Assembly (NCBI RefSeq): GCF_004014715.1
Contig: NZ_CP034835.1
Span: 1,426,001 to 1,490,000, forward strand
Direction of reading: 5' to 3'
Source: Pseudoalteromonas sp. R3
GTDB lineage: Bacteria > Pseudomonadota > Gammaproteobacteria > Enterobacterales > Alteromonadaceae
DNA length: 64,000 nt
The position numbers and the translations under genes are program-made. Numbering within the stretch: position 1 is the first letter of the stretch; each line of letters starts with the position of its first letter. Shown here one piece after another: positions 9,496 through 18,242 of this stretch. The notes under the pieces were generated by a model. That model did not search any database, was not told the DNA's origin, and saw only the letters and a program-made list of their open reading frames with translations.

Positions 9496-10293
9496 CTACT
9501 GTGCCGCTAACACGTCAGCGTTAGTGAAAGTAGGATATCCCGTGGGTTTGAAGCGGTTAAGGTTAGTTAAAAAGCGACTGTCTTTGACGGGTAGGGTCGC
9601 TGAGCCATAATCGTATTGATTTAGCTTATCGCGCAAACCTTGATTATCTATGCCATCTCCGGACATTTCGTACCAGCTTATGATGGCCGGTGTGACAAAG
9701 CGATTGTACCCATTCTCAGCTGCTTCATTCGATTTTGCAAAACGAAATGCGTGAGTAAGAATACCGTCCTTGTGGTAGACAATTTTCAGGTGTCCATTTT
9801 CAAAGGGTAATTCGTTAGCTGGTTTAGTATACAAATCACCGTGTGCACTGTAGCTGCCGTGTGTGACCTGGCCGTCTTTGGTCCATACTGCGGCATATTC
9901 CCAGTCATGACGGTGTCCACCTCCAAAGTAGGGGAATACCTGGTCCTTTTTGAAATACATAGCATAAAAGTGACCACAGTATCGACCTTGCTCGGTTTCT
10001 GCACAGGCGTATCGGTGTACGGTATTAGAGGTGGCTAAAAACTGGCTGTCTCTGCAACTGCCACCCAAACTACCCGAGGTTTTCAATCCTGCATTCTGTT
10101 GTCCGGTCCTGCTGATCCCAGCGCTTGGCAAACATCCATCTCCATCAAAATCGAATACGGGCTCTGTACCGTTGATCACATATCCGTCTGGTAGCGCTTG
10201 ATCAAGTGCGGCGAAGTCATTGGCCAGCGCACCACCGCTTAACAAGGTGGTGGCGACAAACAAGGCAATAGCACGTGGATGATTTGTTGTCAT
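9496..10293 (-). CDS. NPP1/NLP-family secreted protein (necrosis- and ethylene-inducing-like)
   Basis: 265 residues with a signal peptide cleaved near ALA-N25. Residues 126-132 are GHRHDWE, the hallmark heptapeptide of NLP (Nep1-like/NPP1) proteins. In characterised members it lines a metal-binding cavity needed for membrane lysis. An upstream acidic stretch (DFDGDG, about 48-53) and Cys pairs (C54, C80, C97, C106) also fit. Plant-pathogen NLPs bind sphingolipids and lyse dicot membranes; homologues occur in bacteria with no plant host, where the role is unsettled. Here it would be exported by Sec. Start has GGAAC about 6 bases upstream. It stands alone, upstream of nothing related. The catalytic/lytic motif is intact, so activity is plausible. 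Confidence 0.9.
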   Translation of the reverse strand: MTTNHPRAIALFVATTLLSGGALANDFAALDQALPDGYVINGTEPVFDFDGDGCLPSAGISRTGQQNAGLKTSGSLGGSCRDSQFLATSNTVHRYACAETEQGRYCGHFYAMYFKKDQVFPYFGGGHRHDWEYAAVWTKDGQVTHGSYSAHGDLYTKPANELPFENGHLKIVYHKDGILTHAFRFAKSNEAAENGYNRFVTPAIISWYEMSGDGIDNQGLRDKLNQYDYGSATLPVKDSRFLTNLNRFKPTGYPTFTNADVLAAQ

Positions 10294-10384
10294 AATTGTT
10301 CCTTACATCATAGGGCGTTGTCATTGTGAGGCGACAATATGACACATGGGTAAATGGTATGTGAAGTTTTTTGTTCTTTTAAAG

Positions 10385-10546
10385 TTAACTAACTTCCGTA
10401 TCCAGTTTTTTTGTGAAATCGGCCTGAACTATCTCAAGTGCGGCCAGCACCTGCTCCGCAGGCACTTCGTTTTGCTCTAGCAACATGATCAGGTCTACGG
10501 CGAGCTTGATGTGTTCAGGTGCGCTTTCAAGTGTTTTTTGGGTCAT
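10385..10546 (-). CDS. ybaM: YbaM/RsmS family small protein (DUF2496)
   Basis: A 53-residue protein. The segment [19 protein letters not shown] and the following [14 protein letters not shown] closely follow E. coli YbaM (remembered as NAPDDVKLAVDLIVLLEEN). In Pectobacterium the homologue RsmS is a pleiotropic regulator, but its molecular action is not established. Its ATG overlaps the stop codon of the ComFB-like gene by 4 bases (ATGA), implying translational coupling. In enterobacteria ybaM sits next to priC; here priC lies about 1.3 kb upstream on the same strand, separated by the deacetylase-like and ComFB-like genes. Confidence 0.85.
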   Translation of the reverse strand: MTQKTLESAPEHIKLAVDLIMLLEQNEVPAEQVLAALEIVQADFTKKLDTEVS

Positions 10547-10815
10547 GGTTGAAATTGTTTCTTTTTCGCGATTTGTGCCAGTGCGTAATCCACGGCTTCT
10601 TTGACTTTGGCTTCCATCTCAGTTCTTTCGTCGGTGGGCAGGTAAAACTCCATGTCTACGTCATAACGAATGTAACGAGCTGGCAAACGGTTTAATGCGG
10701 TACAACACAGGTCTGCCATCACGTCTTCATCGTATTTATGGTCAAGGCCTCGTTCTTCAATGTTTTCGAGCACAATTTTCTCGTAATAATTGTGCAAATC
10801 ATCATGAAGTTTCAT
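10543..10815 (-). CDS. ComFB-like (late competence protein family) small protein
   Basis: 90 residues. The sequence [12 protein letters not shown], then [19 protein letters not shown] and YALAQI fits the ComFB family, a small helical domain first named from the Bacillus comF operon and also found in cyanobacteria and proteobacteria, where some members bind cyclic dinucleotides. No membrane segment or signal peptide. The central CC and the LPARY motif are the most typical part. The start has GGAGC about 9 bases upstream. It overlaps ybaM by 4 bases and forms a two-gene unit with it. Function in this organism is unknown. Confidence 0.75.
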   Translation of the reverse strand: MKLHDDLHNYYEKIVLENIEERGLDHKYDEDVMADLCCTALNRLPARYIRYDVDMEFYLPTDERTEMEAKVKEAVDYALAQIAKKKQFQP

Positions 10816-10899
10816 TGTAGTGCTCCATTTTGAAGTTATTGTAATTGTACAACATAAACCACCTCTGTGGTTAATGCTACCAGCAATTTTAAAACCTGC

Positions 10900-10919
10900 A
10901 AAATGCCACTTTATGTGGC
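10900..10919 (-). terminator. Possible terminator after the deacetylase-like gene
   Basis: Read leftward, a short stem (GCCAC / GTGGC) is followed by ATTTT, directly after the deacetylase stop codon. A second small hairpin (AACCAC / GTGGTT) lies at 10857-10872. Confidence 0.45.
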
Positions 10920-10923
10920 GAGT

Positions 10924-11847
10924 TTATTGTGCAGAGGGTGTGTTGAAGCGTTCTGGCCAGACTTGCTGCAGCGCGATAAACAGCTGCTTATGTACCTCAA
11001 CCAGCCGGCTGATATTACGCTGATAGCCACCTCCAAGTACCGCCATAAGAGGGATTTTATGTTGCTTTGCATGTTTCAACACCTGAATATCCCGTCTCAG
11101 TACGCCCTCCAGGCTAATGTCTAAATGCCCGAGCTCGTCACGGTGATAGATGTCTGCTCCTGCGTTATACAGTATGATGTCGGGTTGATGAAGACGAGTA
11201 CACAGGCTCAGGGCTTCATCTAGTGTAGCGAGGTAAGTGTCATCTGAGCAGCCAATGGGTAAGGCAAAATCGTAGTCGGACGCTTGCTTCAGCTTGGGAA
11301 AATTCTGCTCACAATGGAGCGAGCAGGTAATTATCTGCGTATCTGTTGTCAGGATCTCAGCACTACCATCACCCTGATGCACGTCACAGTCCAGCAGTAA
11401 TACCGTATCGGCCTGTCCGTTGTTGATAAGGGTTCTGGCGGCAATGGCGAGATCGTTGAAAATGCAAAAACCGGCAGCTCTGTCGCTGAAGGCATGATGG
11501 TACCCGCCACTAAGATTGGCAGCAAAGCCGTTACTCAATGCAACCTCCGTGGCTTCGAGTGCCGTACCGATGGAGCGTAGTGTTCGTTCAACCAACTGTG
11601 GCGACCAGGGAAAACCCATGCGCTTAATAGCAGCAGCTGACATAGTGCCGTCAAGAAATTGTGCAACATATTGCGTATCGTGGCACATCATGAGTTGCTC
11701 TGGTGTAGCAATACACTGTGATTGCGTGAGCCATTGTGCACACGATGTCTGTGTTAGTTGCTGATAAAGCAAGCGGTATTTATCAATAGGAAACCTGTGC
11801 CTTGGCGGTAAAGTGAGATCACTGTAGCTGGGATGATAAAACAACAT
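10924..11847 (-). CDS. Histone deacetylase superfamily hydrolase
   Basis: 307 residues from the ATG at 11847; the frame stays open upstream into priC, but the N-terminal MLFYHPSYSDLTLPPRHRFP is where family members begin. The catalytic pair HH is at 117-118 (GGYHHAF) and the metal-binding DCDVHQGDG at 153-161, with a downstream YNAGAD segment (about 240). These residues define the Zn-dependent arginase/deacetylase fold. Bacterial members act on acetylpolyamines, acetoin-related pathways or acetyl-lysine; the substrate is not evident. Length of about 300 matches the short single-domain bacterial class. It follows priC by 19 bases and is probably cotranscribed with it. Confidence 0.9.
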   Translation of the reverse strand: MLFYHPSYSDLTLPPRHRFPIDKYRLLYQQLTQTSCAQWLTQSQCIATPEQLMMCHDTQYVAQFLDGTMSAAAIKRMGFPWSPQLVERTLRSIGTALEATEVALSNGFAANLSGGYHHAFSDRAAGFCIFNDLAIAARTLINNGQADTVLLLDCDVHQGDGSAEILTTDTQIITCSLHCEQNFPKLKQASDYDFALPIGCSDDTYLATLDEALSLCTRLHQPDIILYNAGADIYHRDELGHLDISLEGVLRRDIQVLKHAKQHKIPLMAVLGGGYQRNISRLVEVHKQLFIALQQVWPERFNTPSAQ

Positions 11848-11866
11848 AGAGGGGCTATTTTCCAAA

Positions 11867-12466
11867 TCAGAAGCGGGTTTGTTTTTCTTTTTGCTGGATT
11901 TTATCCTCCGTTGCGCTGATGGCTTTGCGGCAGCGCCCGAGCCGGCCATGTAGCGCAAGAATTTCTTTATTTAGCTGACTGGCCTGCTCTGGCGTTGCTT
12001 TTATCAGCTGATCCTGGCGCAGCGAGATCATTTCTTGCAGGCGCCTTTCAAATTCATGGTTTTGGGACAATTCCTGATAAAGTTCATGGGTAGGTTGCAT
12101 GATCTTTTTGACGGCCTGACGGAAGACTTTTGCCTTCTTGTGGGGCTGAAAACGGTTTTCTTTCGCCCACACGGGGGTTGATTTCAGCACTTTAATGATG
12201 GCTTCAATCTGTTCACCGATGTGTTCTACTGCATATTGCAGCGCATGGCGTTGCGACTGCGGAGGTAAATGTGCCAGCGCTTCTTTGACTTCATCTACAT
12301 AGTCGCTGAGTTTGAGGCTTTTACTACGAAACACATGACTGTCAAATAGGCTGGGTTGTGACTGAATATAGCGGTTTTTATCAAACCATTTTGCGTTATC
12401 AAACTGCTGGGCGTGATGTTGCAACTCTTCAACGCGCTGCCTGAGTTTATCCAGTGGCTGACTCAT
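11867..12466 (-). CDS. priC: Primosomal replication protein PriC
   Basis: 199 residues, highly basic and helical, with a leucine-rich N-terminal part (LDKLRQRVEELQHHAQQF) and a C-terminal helix rich in Arg/Gln (FERRLQEMISLRQDQL). This pattern fits PriC/PriN'', which binds SSB and reloads DnaB at stalled forks. The proximity of ybaM supports the call, since ybaM and priC are neighbours in enterobacteria. The ATG overlaps the stop of the TSUP transporter gene by 4 bases. Sequence conservation of PriC is low outside close relatives, so the call leans partly on context. Confidence 0.75.
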   Translation of the reverse strand: MSQPLDKLRQRVEELQHHAQQFDNAKWFDKNRYIQSQPSLFDSHVFRSKSLKLSDYVDEVKEALAHLPPQSQRHALQYAVEHIGEQIEAIIKVLKSTPVWAKENRFQPHKKAKVFRQAVKKIMQPTHELYQELSQNHEFERRLQEMISLRQDQLIKATPEQASQLNKEILALHGRLGRCRKAISATEDKIQQKEKQTRF

Positions 12467-13242
12467 ACCATATAGGCCTCAAAAATAAGTTTTGCTGTCA
12501 GGATAATCACCACAGTATTAAACAGGGGTTTGATCAACCGACTACCAAACTTTATCGCTGAATGCGCCCCAAGCCAAGCACCCAGCATTAAAAATGCGCC
12601 CATAGCCAGGCCCAGCAGGTAATTCACATGACCCAGTGCAACGAAGGTGATCAGGGAAATAAAGTTCGAAACAAAATTCATCGAACGTGCAAGACCACAA
12701 TTAAGCAGCAGGCTCATCTTATACAGCATATCATTGGATGCGGTCCAGAAAGTGCCGGTACCGGGGCCCGCCAGGCCATCAAAAAAACCTAGTGCCAAGC
12801 CTTGCAGCCACTGTTTTACCTTAAGTATGGCGGTTTTTTTGGGCAAGTCTATGGAGTCGCTGTGACTCATTTTGCCAAACAGACTATACAGAGCAACCAG
12901 CAAAATAATGACAGGAATAAGCTTATTCAGGAACTCAATACTGAGTGAGTCGACCAATAAAGTGCCTAATGCGGCGCCAATGGCGGTGGCCAGTACGGAA
13001 GCTGCCCAAAACCTCGGGTTAAAGAGGTTTTTCTTGTAATAAGTGAAACTGGCGGTTAAGGAGCCAAAGCTGGCCGCAAGCTTATTGGTGCCCAGTGCCA
13101 TGTGTGGAGGCAGGCCAGCAGTGAGCAGAGCAGGTACAGTGAGCATACCACCACCGCCGGCGATCGCATCAATGAATCCTGCTGCTAGTGCAACTGTACA
13201 TAACAACGCCAAGGTGGCTGGGTCTAAAGCAAATTCGAGCAT
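12463..13242 (-). CDS. TSUP (TauE/SafE/YfcA) family membrane transporter
   Basis: 259 residues with about eight hydrophobic helices. The signature GFIDAIAGGGGMLTVPALL at residues 22-40, followed by TNKLAASFGSL and, at mid-protein, GFFDGLAGPGTGTF (about 153-166), is characteristic of the YfcA-like branch of the TSUP family (COG0730). These proteins are associated with export of sulfite, sulfoacetate or other organic anions, but the substrate of YfcA itself is not known. It sits three bases downstream of dinG and overlaps priC by 4 bases, so the three are likely one transcript although functionally unrelated. Confidence 0.88.
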   Translation of the reverse strand: MLEFALDPATLALLCTVALAAGFIDAIAGGGGMLTVPALLTAGLPPHMALGTNKLAASFGSLTASFTYYKKNLFNPRFWAASVLATAIGAALGTLLVDSLSIEFLNKLIPVIILLVALYSLFGKMSHSDSIDLPKKTAILKVKQWLQGLALGFFDGLAGPGTGTFWTASNDMLYKMSLLLNCGLARSMNFVSNFISLITFVALGHVNYLLGLAMGAFLMLGAWLGAHSAIKFGSRLIKPLFNTVVIILTAKLIFEAYMV

Positions 13243-13245
13243 GGA

Positions 13246-15315
13246 TCAGTCTATTTGTTTCGCAAAGGGTGGCAGCGTGTCCAGCATCGCCTTGCCATAT
13301 CGTTTGGTGATCAGGCGTCTGTCGAGTATGGTGATGCGGCCAGAATCCGTTTCTTTGCGCAGCAGTCTACCACAGCTTTGGACTAATTTCTTGGCAGCAT
13401 CTGGCACCGTAATCGATAAAAATGGATTTCCTCCTTTAGACTGAATGAATTCAGCCTGTGCCTCTTCAACTGGTGACGTGGGAACTGCAAAGGGGATCTT
13501 AGTGATCACCAGGTTCTCCAGGTACTTGCCTGGCAAGTCTAACCCCTCAGACAAACTCTGAGTACCAAATAAAATACTTCCTGCGCCCAAATCAATGGCG
13601 GCGCGGTGGCGTTTAAGCAGCTCTTCTCGAGACAGTTCGCCCTGCACCAGGATCTGCCAGTTTTGTTTGCGCAGTTTGGCAACCACGTGATCCATTTGCC
13701 AGTAGGAAGCAAACAGCACCAGGTTGGCCTTTTTCTTGTCCAGGTAGTCGGGCAGCGCTTCTGCAAGATAATCACTGAAGGCTTTGTCTGTAGGCTCCGT
13801 TTTGGTCTGTGGAATATGCAGTTTGGCTTGTTTGGCATAATCAAAGGGAGAGTCGGCTTTGATATATTTGACACCTGGTTCGTTACTGAGTCCGCTTTCT
13901 CGCGCAAAGTGGTCGAAGTTACCCATAGCACTGAGCGTGGCTGAGCATAACACCGCCCCGGCACATTCGCGCCAAAGGTTATCTTTTAGATAAAATCCCA
14001 CTTCAATGGGACAGTCACACAATAGGTAGTCATGATGGTGTTTGTAGTCCAGACGTTTTATCCAGCGCGCGTGTGGCGTGCCTTCACCTTTTGTGGCATA
14101 GCTGAACCATAATTTATTGAGCTGCTCCAGGCGGTTAATATACTGACCGCTCTCCGCCAATATAGGATCGGCAAGAAAGCCCTGGACGTCACCATCGTTG
14201 ACATCCAGGGTCAACGCATCATGCATTTTACTCAGTGCGCGCAGCGCATCCTGAGTAGCATCAGCGATGTCCTTGGCACGTTCTTTGAGCTGCTCCGGCA
14301 CTTCACCATGCAAAAAACGATGGGTATCATCATCGTTGTAGGTGTAGTCAGATTGATCCAGCATGTCTCTGACCTGGCGGAGTACTTTACCCGCATCATT
14401 GGCTGCGTCATTGAGTTTGAAATTTTGCCCGATGGCTTTTTGTGACACCACAACATTGGCCATTTTACCGCTGAACTTGAGCAGTTTGTCCAGCCACTCT
14501 ATCGTACCTTTAATTGTTGCTGCTGCGGATGAGAAGTCCCGGGTAATATGCGGCAAATGGTGGGCCTCATCGATAACGTAAAAGGTCTCTTCCGGGTCAC
14601 TCAAAATGGTACCGCCACCGAGTTCCAGATCGGCAAGTAAAAGGGCATGGTTGATGACCAGTACATCCATTTGCGCGATTTTTTGCCTTGCCAGATGAAA
14701 AGGACACAAGTTGTGAGATTTCAGCTGGCGCTGACAAGCATGTTTGTCGCAAGCGATGAGGTTCCAGACTTTGTCTGGGATGGTATCGGCCCAGCTGTCT
14801 CTGTCACCTTGCCAGCGTTTATCCTGATAGGCTTTTGCCAGTTCTTGTAAGCAGCGCTGTTCCATTGCCGACAAAGGTGAGCTGGTTGTAGGCATCAGGG
14901 ACATTTGTGTTTCTTCGCCGCTTACTGCGGCCAATAGCTTTTGCACACAGATATAACGCTGGCGACCTTTCACTAGATCAAATTTAAAATCGAGGCCGGA
15001 GTGCTCTTTAAAAAAGGGGAGTTCCTTATTGAGTAATTGTTCCTGCAGCGCAACGGTGGCAGTGGATATGATCAGTTTTTTCTTTTTTGCCAGTGCCATG
15101 GGCAGAGCCCCCAAGCAATAGGCCAGAGATTTACCTGTTCCGGTCCCCGCTTCAATCACACAGATACGTTGAGATTTGTGATAGTCACCACCGAGCGTTT
15201 TGGCGATTTCTGCAACCAGATAGTTTTGTCCGGCGCGAGGGCGAAAACCCTCGAGTTGTTCAGCTATGTTGGTGTGCGCCTGACGAATGGTTTTTTTTAG
15301 AGAATCTGACAGCAT
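13246..15315 (-). CDS. dinG: ATP-dependent DNA helicase DinG
   Basis: 689 residues from the ATG at 15315; a TTG six codons upstream is in frame but lacks a ribosome site. Walker A is EAGTGTGKS (about 55-63) and the DEAH box is VIDEAHHLP. Between them lie Cys residues in RQRYICVQK, ACDKHACQR and NLCPFH that match the iron-sulfur cluster of XPD/DinG helicases. C-terminal motifs include SEGLDLPG and the motif VI-type QSCGRLLRKE. DinG is a 5'-3' helicase that resolves R-loops and other blocked structures at replication-transcription conflicts; E. coli dinG is LexA-controlled. No exact LexA box is visible in the 67-base gap to polB, which is divergent. Confidence 0.93.
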   Translation of the reverse strand: MLSDSLKKTIRQAHTNIAEQLEGFRPRAGQNYLVAEIAKTLGGDYHKSQRICVIEAGTGTGKSLAYCLGALPMALAKKKKLIISTATVALQEQLLNKELPFFKEHSGLDFKFDLVKGRQRYICVQKLLAAVSGEETQMSLMPTTSSPLSAMEQRCLQELAKAYQDKRWQGDRDSWADTIPDKVWNLIACDKHACQRQLKSHNLCPFHLARQKIAQMDVLVINHALLLADLELGGGTILSDPEETFYVIDEAHHLPHITRDFSSAAATIKGTIEWLDKLLKFSGKMANVVVSQKAIGQNFKLNDAANDAGKVLRQVRDMLDQSDYTYNDDDTHRFLHGEVPEQLKERAKDIADATQDALRALSKMHDALTLDVNDGDVQGFLADPILAESGQYINRLEQLNKLWFSYATKGEGTPHARWIKRLDYKHHHDYLLCDCPIEVGFYLKDNLWRECAGAVLCSATLSAMGNFDHFARESGLSNEPGVKYIKADSPFDYAKQAKLHIPQTKTEPTDKAFSDYLAEALPDYLDKKKANLVLFASYWQMDHVVAKLRKQNWQILVQGELSREELLKRHRAAIDLGAGSILFGTQSLSEGLDLPGKYLENLVITKIPFAVPTSPVEEAQAEFIQSKGGNPFLSITVPDAAKKLVQSCGRLLRKETDSGRITILDRRLITKRYGKAMLDTLPPFAKQID

Positions 15316-15382
15316 GTAGGATCGCTTAAGCAAAAAAGTATGGATATAATTACAGGTATTCTATTCTAGGCGGGGATCTCCT

Positions 15383-17725
15383 TTGGCACAAGCGGTATAT
15401 CAGGGCTTTATCCTTTCACGGCAACAGATCCATTTAAACAACCGATTGCACTTATGTTACTGGTTGAAATCTGCACAAGGGTTATTGAAAGTGATCACTG
15501 AGCCGCAGCAGGCGGTCTTGTTTATACGCAGTGCAGACGCTAAAAGAGCGCAAACCCGCATAGCTGAATTCACCTCAGGAGTTGAATTTAAACCACTCAC
15601 TCTCAAGCACCTCGACCAGTCACCGGTTAGCGCTCTTTACTGCTCAAATTTAAGTGATTTCTATCAATGTAAAGAGAGTTTGACCGACCACGTTACTTTG
15701 TATGAGGCAGATATTCGCCATGCTGACAGGTACCTGATGGAGCGGTTTATTCGCGGAGGTGCCTGGGTATCTGGCCAGGCAGTAGAAAAAGCCGGATACA
15801 TAGAAATCCGACAGGCTCGGTTAAAGCCATCACCGCATTTTGTCCCTAAGTTGTCTATGTTGTCGCTGGACATTGAGTGTAGCGGGGAAGGTGTGCTGTT
15901 CTCTGTTGGGCTGGTCACAGAGTCACAACGGCTTGTAATTATGATAGGCGAGCCAGAAGTCGCCGAAGTAAATGTGCGTTGGGTTGCCGATGAATTATCA
16001 TTATTGCAGGCTCTGGTTGAGGAAGTTAACCGCATGGATCCGGATGTGATCATCGGTTGGAACGTGATTGAGTTTGACTGTGCGGTATTGAATGAAAGGG
16101 CTGAAGCATTGGGCGTCTCACTCAGTTTTGGGCGAGATGGTACGCCCATGCAAGTATCGAAAGGGAACTTTACCCGGGTACTTATAGCGGGTCGGGTCGT
16201 ACTGGATGGCATAGATACGATGAAAAATGCCACTTACCACTTTGAAACCTTTAAGCTGGCTTATGTTGCTCAGCAAGTGTTGGGGGCAGGTAAACTAATC
16301 GAGCAGGACGACAGGCTTGAAGCTATCATACGCCTGTTCCACCAGGACAAGCCGGCACTGGCGGGTTATAACTTGCAGGACTGTGTACTGGTTTGGGATA
16401 TATTCACTAAGCTGTCTTTGCTGGAATTTGCTATTGCCCGAACTCAGCTAACGGGTCTGGAGTTGGAGCGTATGGGTGGATCAGTGGCTGCATTCACCAA
16501 TTTATATCTGCCTTTATTGCACCGCAGCGGTTATATTGCGCCTAATCTGGGTGAGCATGGCCTGACATTTGACAGCCCAGGGGGCTATGTGATGGATTCA
16601 CGACCCGGATTATATCAAAATGTATTGGTACTCGACTTCAAAAGCCTCTATCCCTCCATTATACGCACCTTTCATATCGACCCTATGGGATTGATAGAAG
16701 GGCTAAAATCACCCCAGGATGCTATTCCTGGCTTTAATAAAGGGGCTTTTTCCCGCACTCAGCATCATCTACCTAAGTTAGTCGCACAGCTGGCGCAGGC
16801 ACGCCAGGAGGCTAAAGACCGGGGTGAGAAAATGCTGCAGCAGGCCATCAAGATTATTATGAATAGCCTGTATGGTGTTCTGGGGTCACGGGGTTGCCGG
16901 TTTTATGATCCCCGATTGTCCAGTTCTATTACCCTGCGTGGTCACGAGATTATGCAAACCACACGAGGCTGGATCGAAGAGATGGGGTATGAAGTCATTT
17001 ATGGTGACACGGATTCGACCTTTGTATGCGTGCCTGAGTCTTTATCCGCGGCGCAATGTCAGCAACTTGGTGAAAGTCTGATGAGGGAGATTAATCTGCG
17101 CTGGGCTAAGCATATAGACAGCCATTTCAATTTGCCGAACTATCTGGAAATTGAGTTTGAAACTCACTATAGCCCTTTTTTTATGCCGACTATCCGGGGT
17201 CAGGAAACGGGATCTAAAAAGCGCTATGTCGGCCAAATACAGACAGAGCAGGGCACTGAGCTGGTGTTCAAAGGATTGGAAACGGTGCGAAGTGACTGGA
17301 CTGAAATTGCGAAAGAGTACCAACAAGCGGTCATCAGGGCACTGTTTGATGGCCAGGATGTGGTATCTGTGACGGAACAGTATATTACCTTAATCAACAG
17401 TGGCCAGGCAGACAGCAAGCTCATCTATAAGAAACGCCTGGGCAAACCCCTTAACGCCTACGTTAAGAATATTCCGCCACATGTCAGGGCCGCAAAAGAG
17501 GCGCACAGCTTGGGTATCGACAGAGTGCTCGGTAAGGGGAGTCAGGTTGCGTACTATATTAGCAGATCAGGCCCTAAACTGGTAAGCGGAGCGTTAGCAA
17601 ACCCCGATTACAGTCATTATATAGAGAAACAGATCTTACCTATTTATCAAATGCTGCCGGATATCGATCTGGAGGCTATCAGTTTACATGGCCAGCGCAC
17701 GCTGGATTTGTCCTCAGATTTGTAA
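15383..17725 (+). CDS. polB: DNA polymerase II (family B)
   Basis: 780 residues, close to the 783 of E. coli Pol II. The exonuclease domain has LSLDIECSGEG (about 157-167) and IGWNVIEFD (about 225-233). The polymerase motifs are VLDFKSLYPSIIRTF (about 416-430), KIIMNSLYGVLGS (about 491-503) and YGDTDSTF (about 538-545), all with catalytic Asp residues intact. Pol II restarts replication past lesions and proofreads. The start is a TTG at 15383 with AGGCGGGG about 8 bases upstream; there is no ATG nearby. dinG is divergent 67 bases away, a neat pairing of two genes that are both SOS-induced in E. coli. Confidence 0.95.
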   Translation: MAQAVYQGFILSRQQIHLNNRLHLCYWLKSAQGLLKVITEPQQAVLFIRSADAKRAQTRIAEFTSGVEFKPLTLKHLDQSPVSALYCSNLSDFYQCKESLTDHVTLYEADIRHADRYLMERFIRGGAWVSGQAVEKAGYIEIRQARLKPSPHFVPKLSMLSLDIECSGEGVLFSVGLVTESQRLVIMIGEPEVAEVNVRWVADELSLLQALVEEVNRMDPDVIIGWNVIEFDCAVLNERAEALGVSLSFGRDGTPMQVSKGNFTRVLIAGRVVLDGIDTMKNATYHFETFKLAYVAQQVLGAGKLIEQDDRLEAIIRLFHQDKPALAGYNLQDCVLVWDIFTKLSLLEFAIARTQLTGLELERMGGSVAAFTNLYLPLLHRSGYIAPNLGEHGLTFDSPGGYVMDSRPGLYQNVLVLDFKSLYPSIIRTFHIDPMGLIEGLKSPQDAIPGFNKGAFSRTQHHLPKLVAQLAQARQEAKDRGEKMLQQAIKIIMNSLYGVLGSRGCRFYDPRLSSSITLRGHEIMQTTRGWIEEMGYEVIYGDTDSTFVCVPESLSAAQCQQLGESLMREINLRWAKHIDSHFNLPNYLEIEFETHYSPFFMPTIRGQETGSKKRYVGQIQTEQGTELVFKGLETVRSDWTEIAKEYQQAVIRALFDGQDVVSVTEQYITLINSGQADSKLIYKKRLGKPLNAYVKNIPPHVRAAKEAHSLGIDRVLGKGSQVAYYISRSGPKLVSGALANPDYSHYIEKQILPIYQMLPDIDLEAISLHGQRTLDLSSDL

Positions 17726-17771
17726 TTGCGTGCAAGCGGTTCTTTAGCTGCTTGTAAGCAAATCTTTTTTT
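17726..17771 (+). terminator. Rho-independent terminator of polB
   Basis: A 12-bp imperfect stem (TTGCGTGCAAGC against GCTTGTAAGCAA, one mismatch and one G-U pair) starts at the stop codon and is followed by TCTTTTTTT. Confidence 0.65.
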
Positions 17772-18242
17772 CAGTCTATTTGCCATTCACCAATAAAGAT
17801 CACTGCATACAAAGCTTTATTTGAATGTAAATACATACTAACTTTTTTGAAAATGGTTTGTTTGGTTGATATTTTTTGCATAAAAAAACAGCGAACAGAC
17901 TGAGTTTTAAAATATTTTTTTTAACCAAAATGCGACTTGCAATTCTTTCCTGGTACTGGTCCCTGCATTCTTTGTGAACAACCCCTTTGTGAATTCAATT
18001 AAAAAATGCATTTATTTTGAAGTGAGTAGTAATTAACTTTAAAGGCCTGTTAAATCATTGGGTTTTGATTGTGTTTTTGGTGTGCTTGTCTGTTAAGTCG
18101 TGGGGGTTTGACGCTTAACACAGGTCGCGATTAGTATCCGTCGCGAAAATTCAGAGCCTGCTGAAATTAGACCCAGCAAGCTCGTTATAAATACCAACAA
18201 TACTCATGCTTACCGCCACGAGTAAGCCCAGGGAGAAAACAC
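17772..18242. other. Long AT-rich leader upstream of the first TonB-dependent receptor
   Basis: About 470 bases with no gene. It holds long A and T runs (17880-17925) and ends in CCAGGGAGAAAAC before the ATG, the same ribosome-site context as the second receptor. A long untranslated leader is common for these receptors; I could not identify a specific operator or riboswitch fold. Confidence 0.5.

Noticed and set aside
10820..11124. Rightward open frames over the end of the deacetylase-like gene
   Set aside because: They lie antisense to a convincing gene and have no recognisable features.
11848..11958. N-terminal extension of the deacetylase-like protein into priC
   Set aside because: Low-complexity Lys/Ser-rich residues that are simply another frame of priC.
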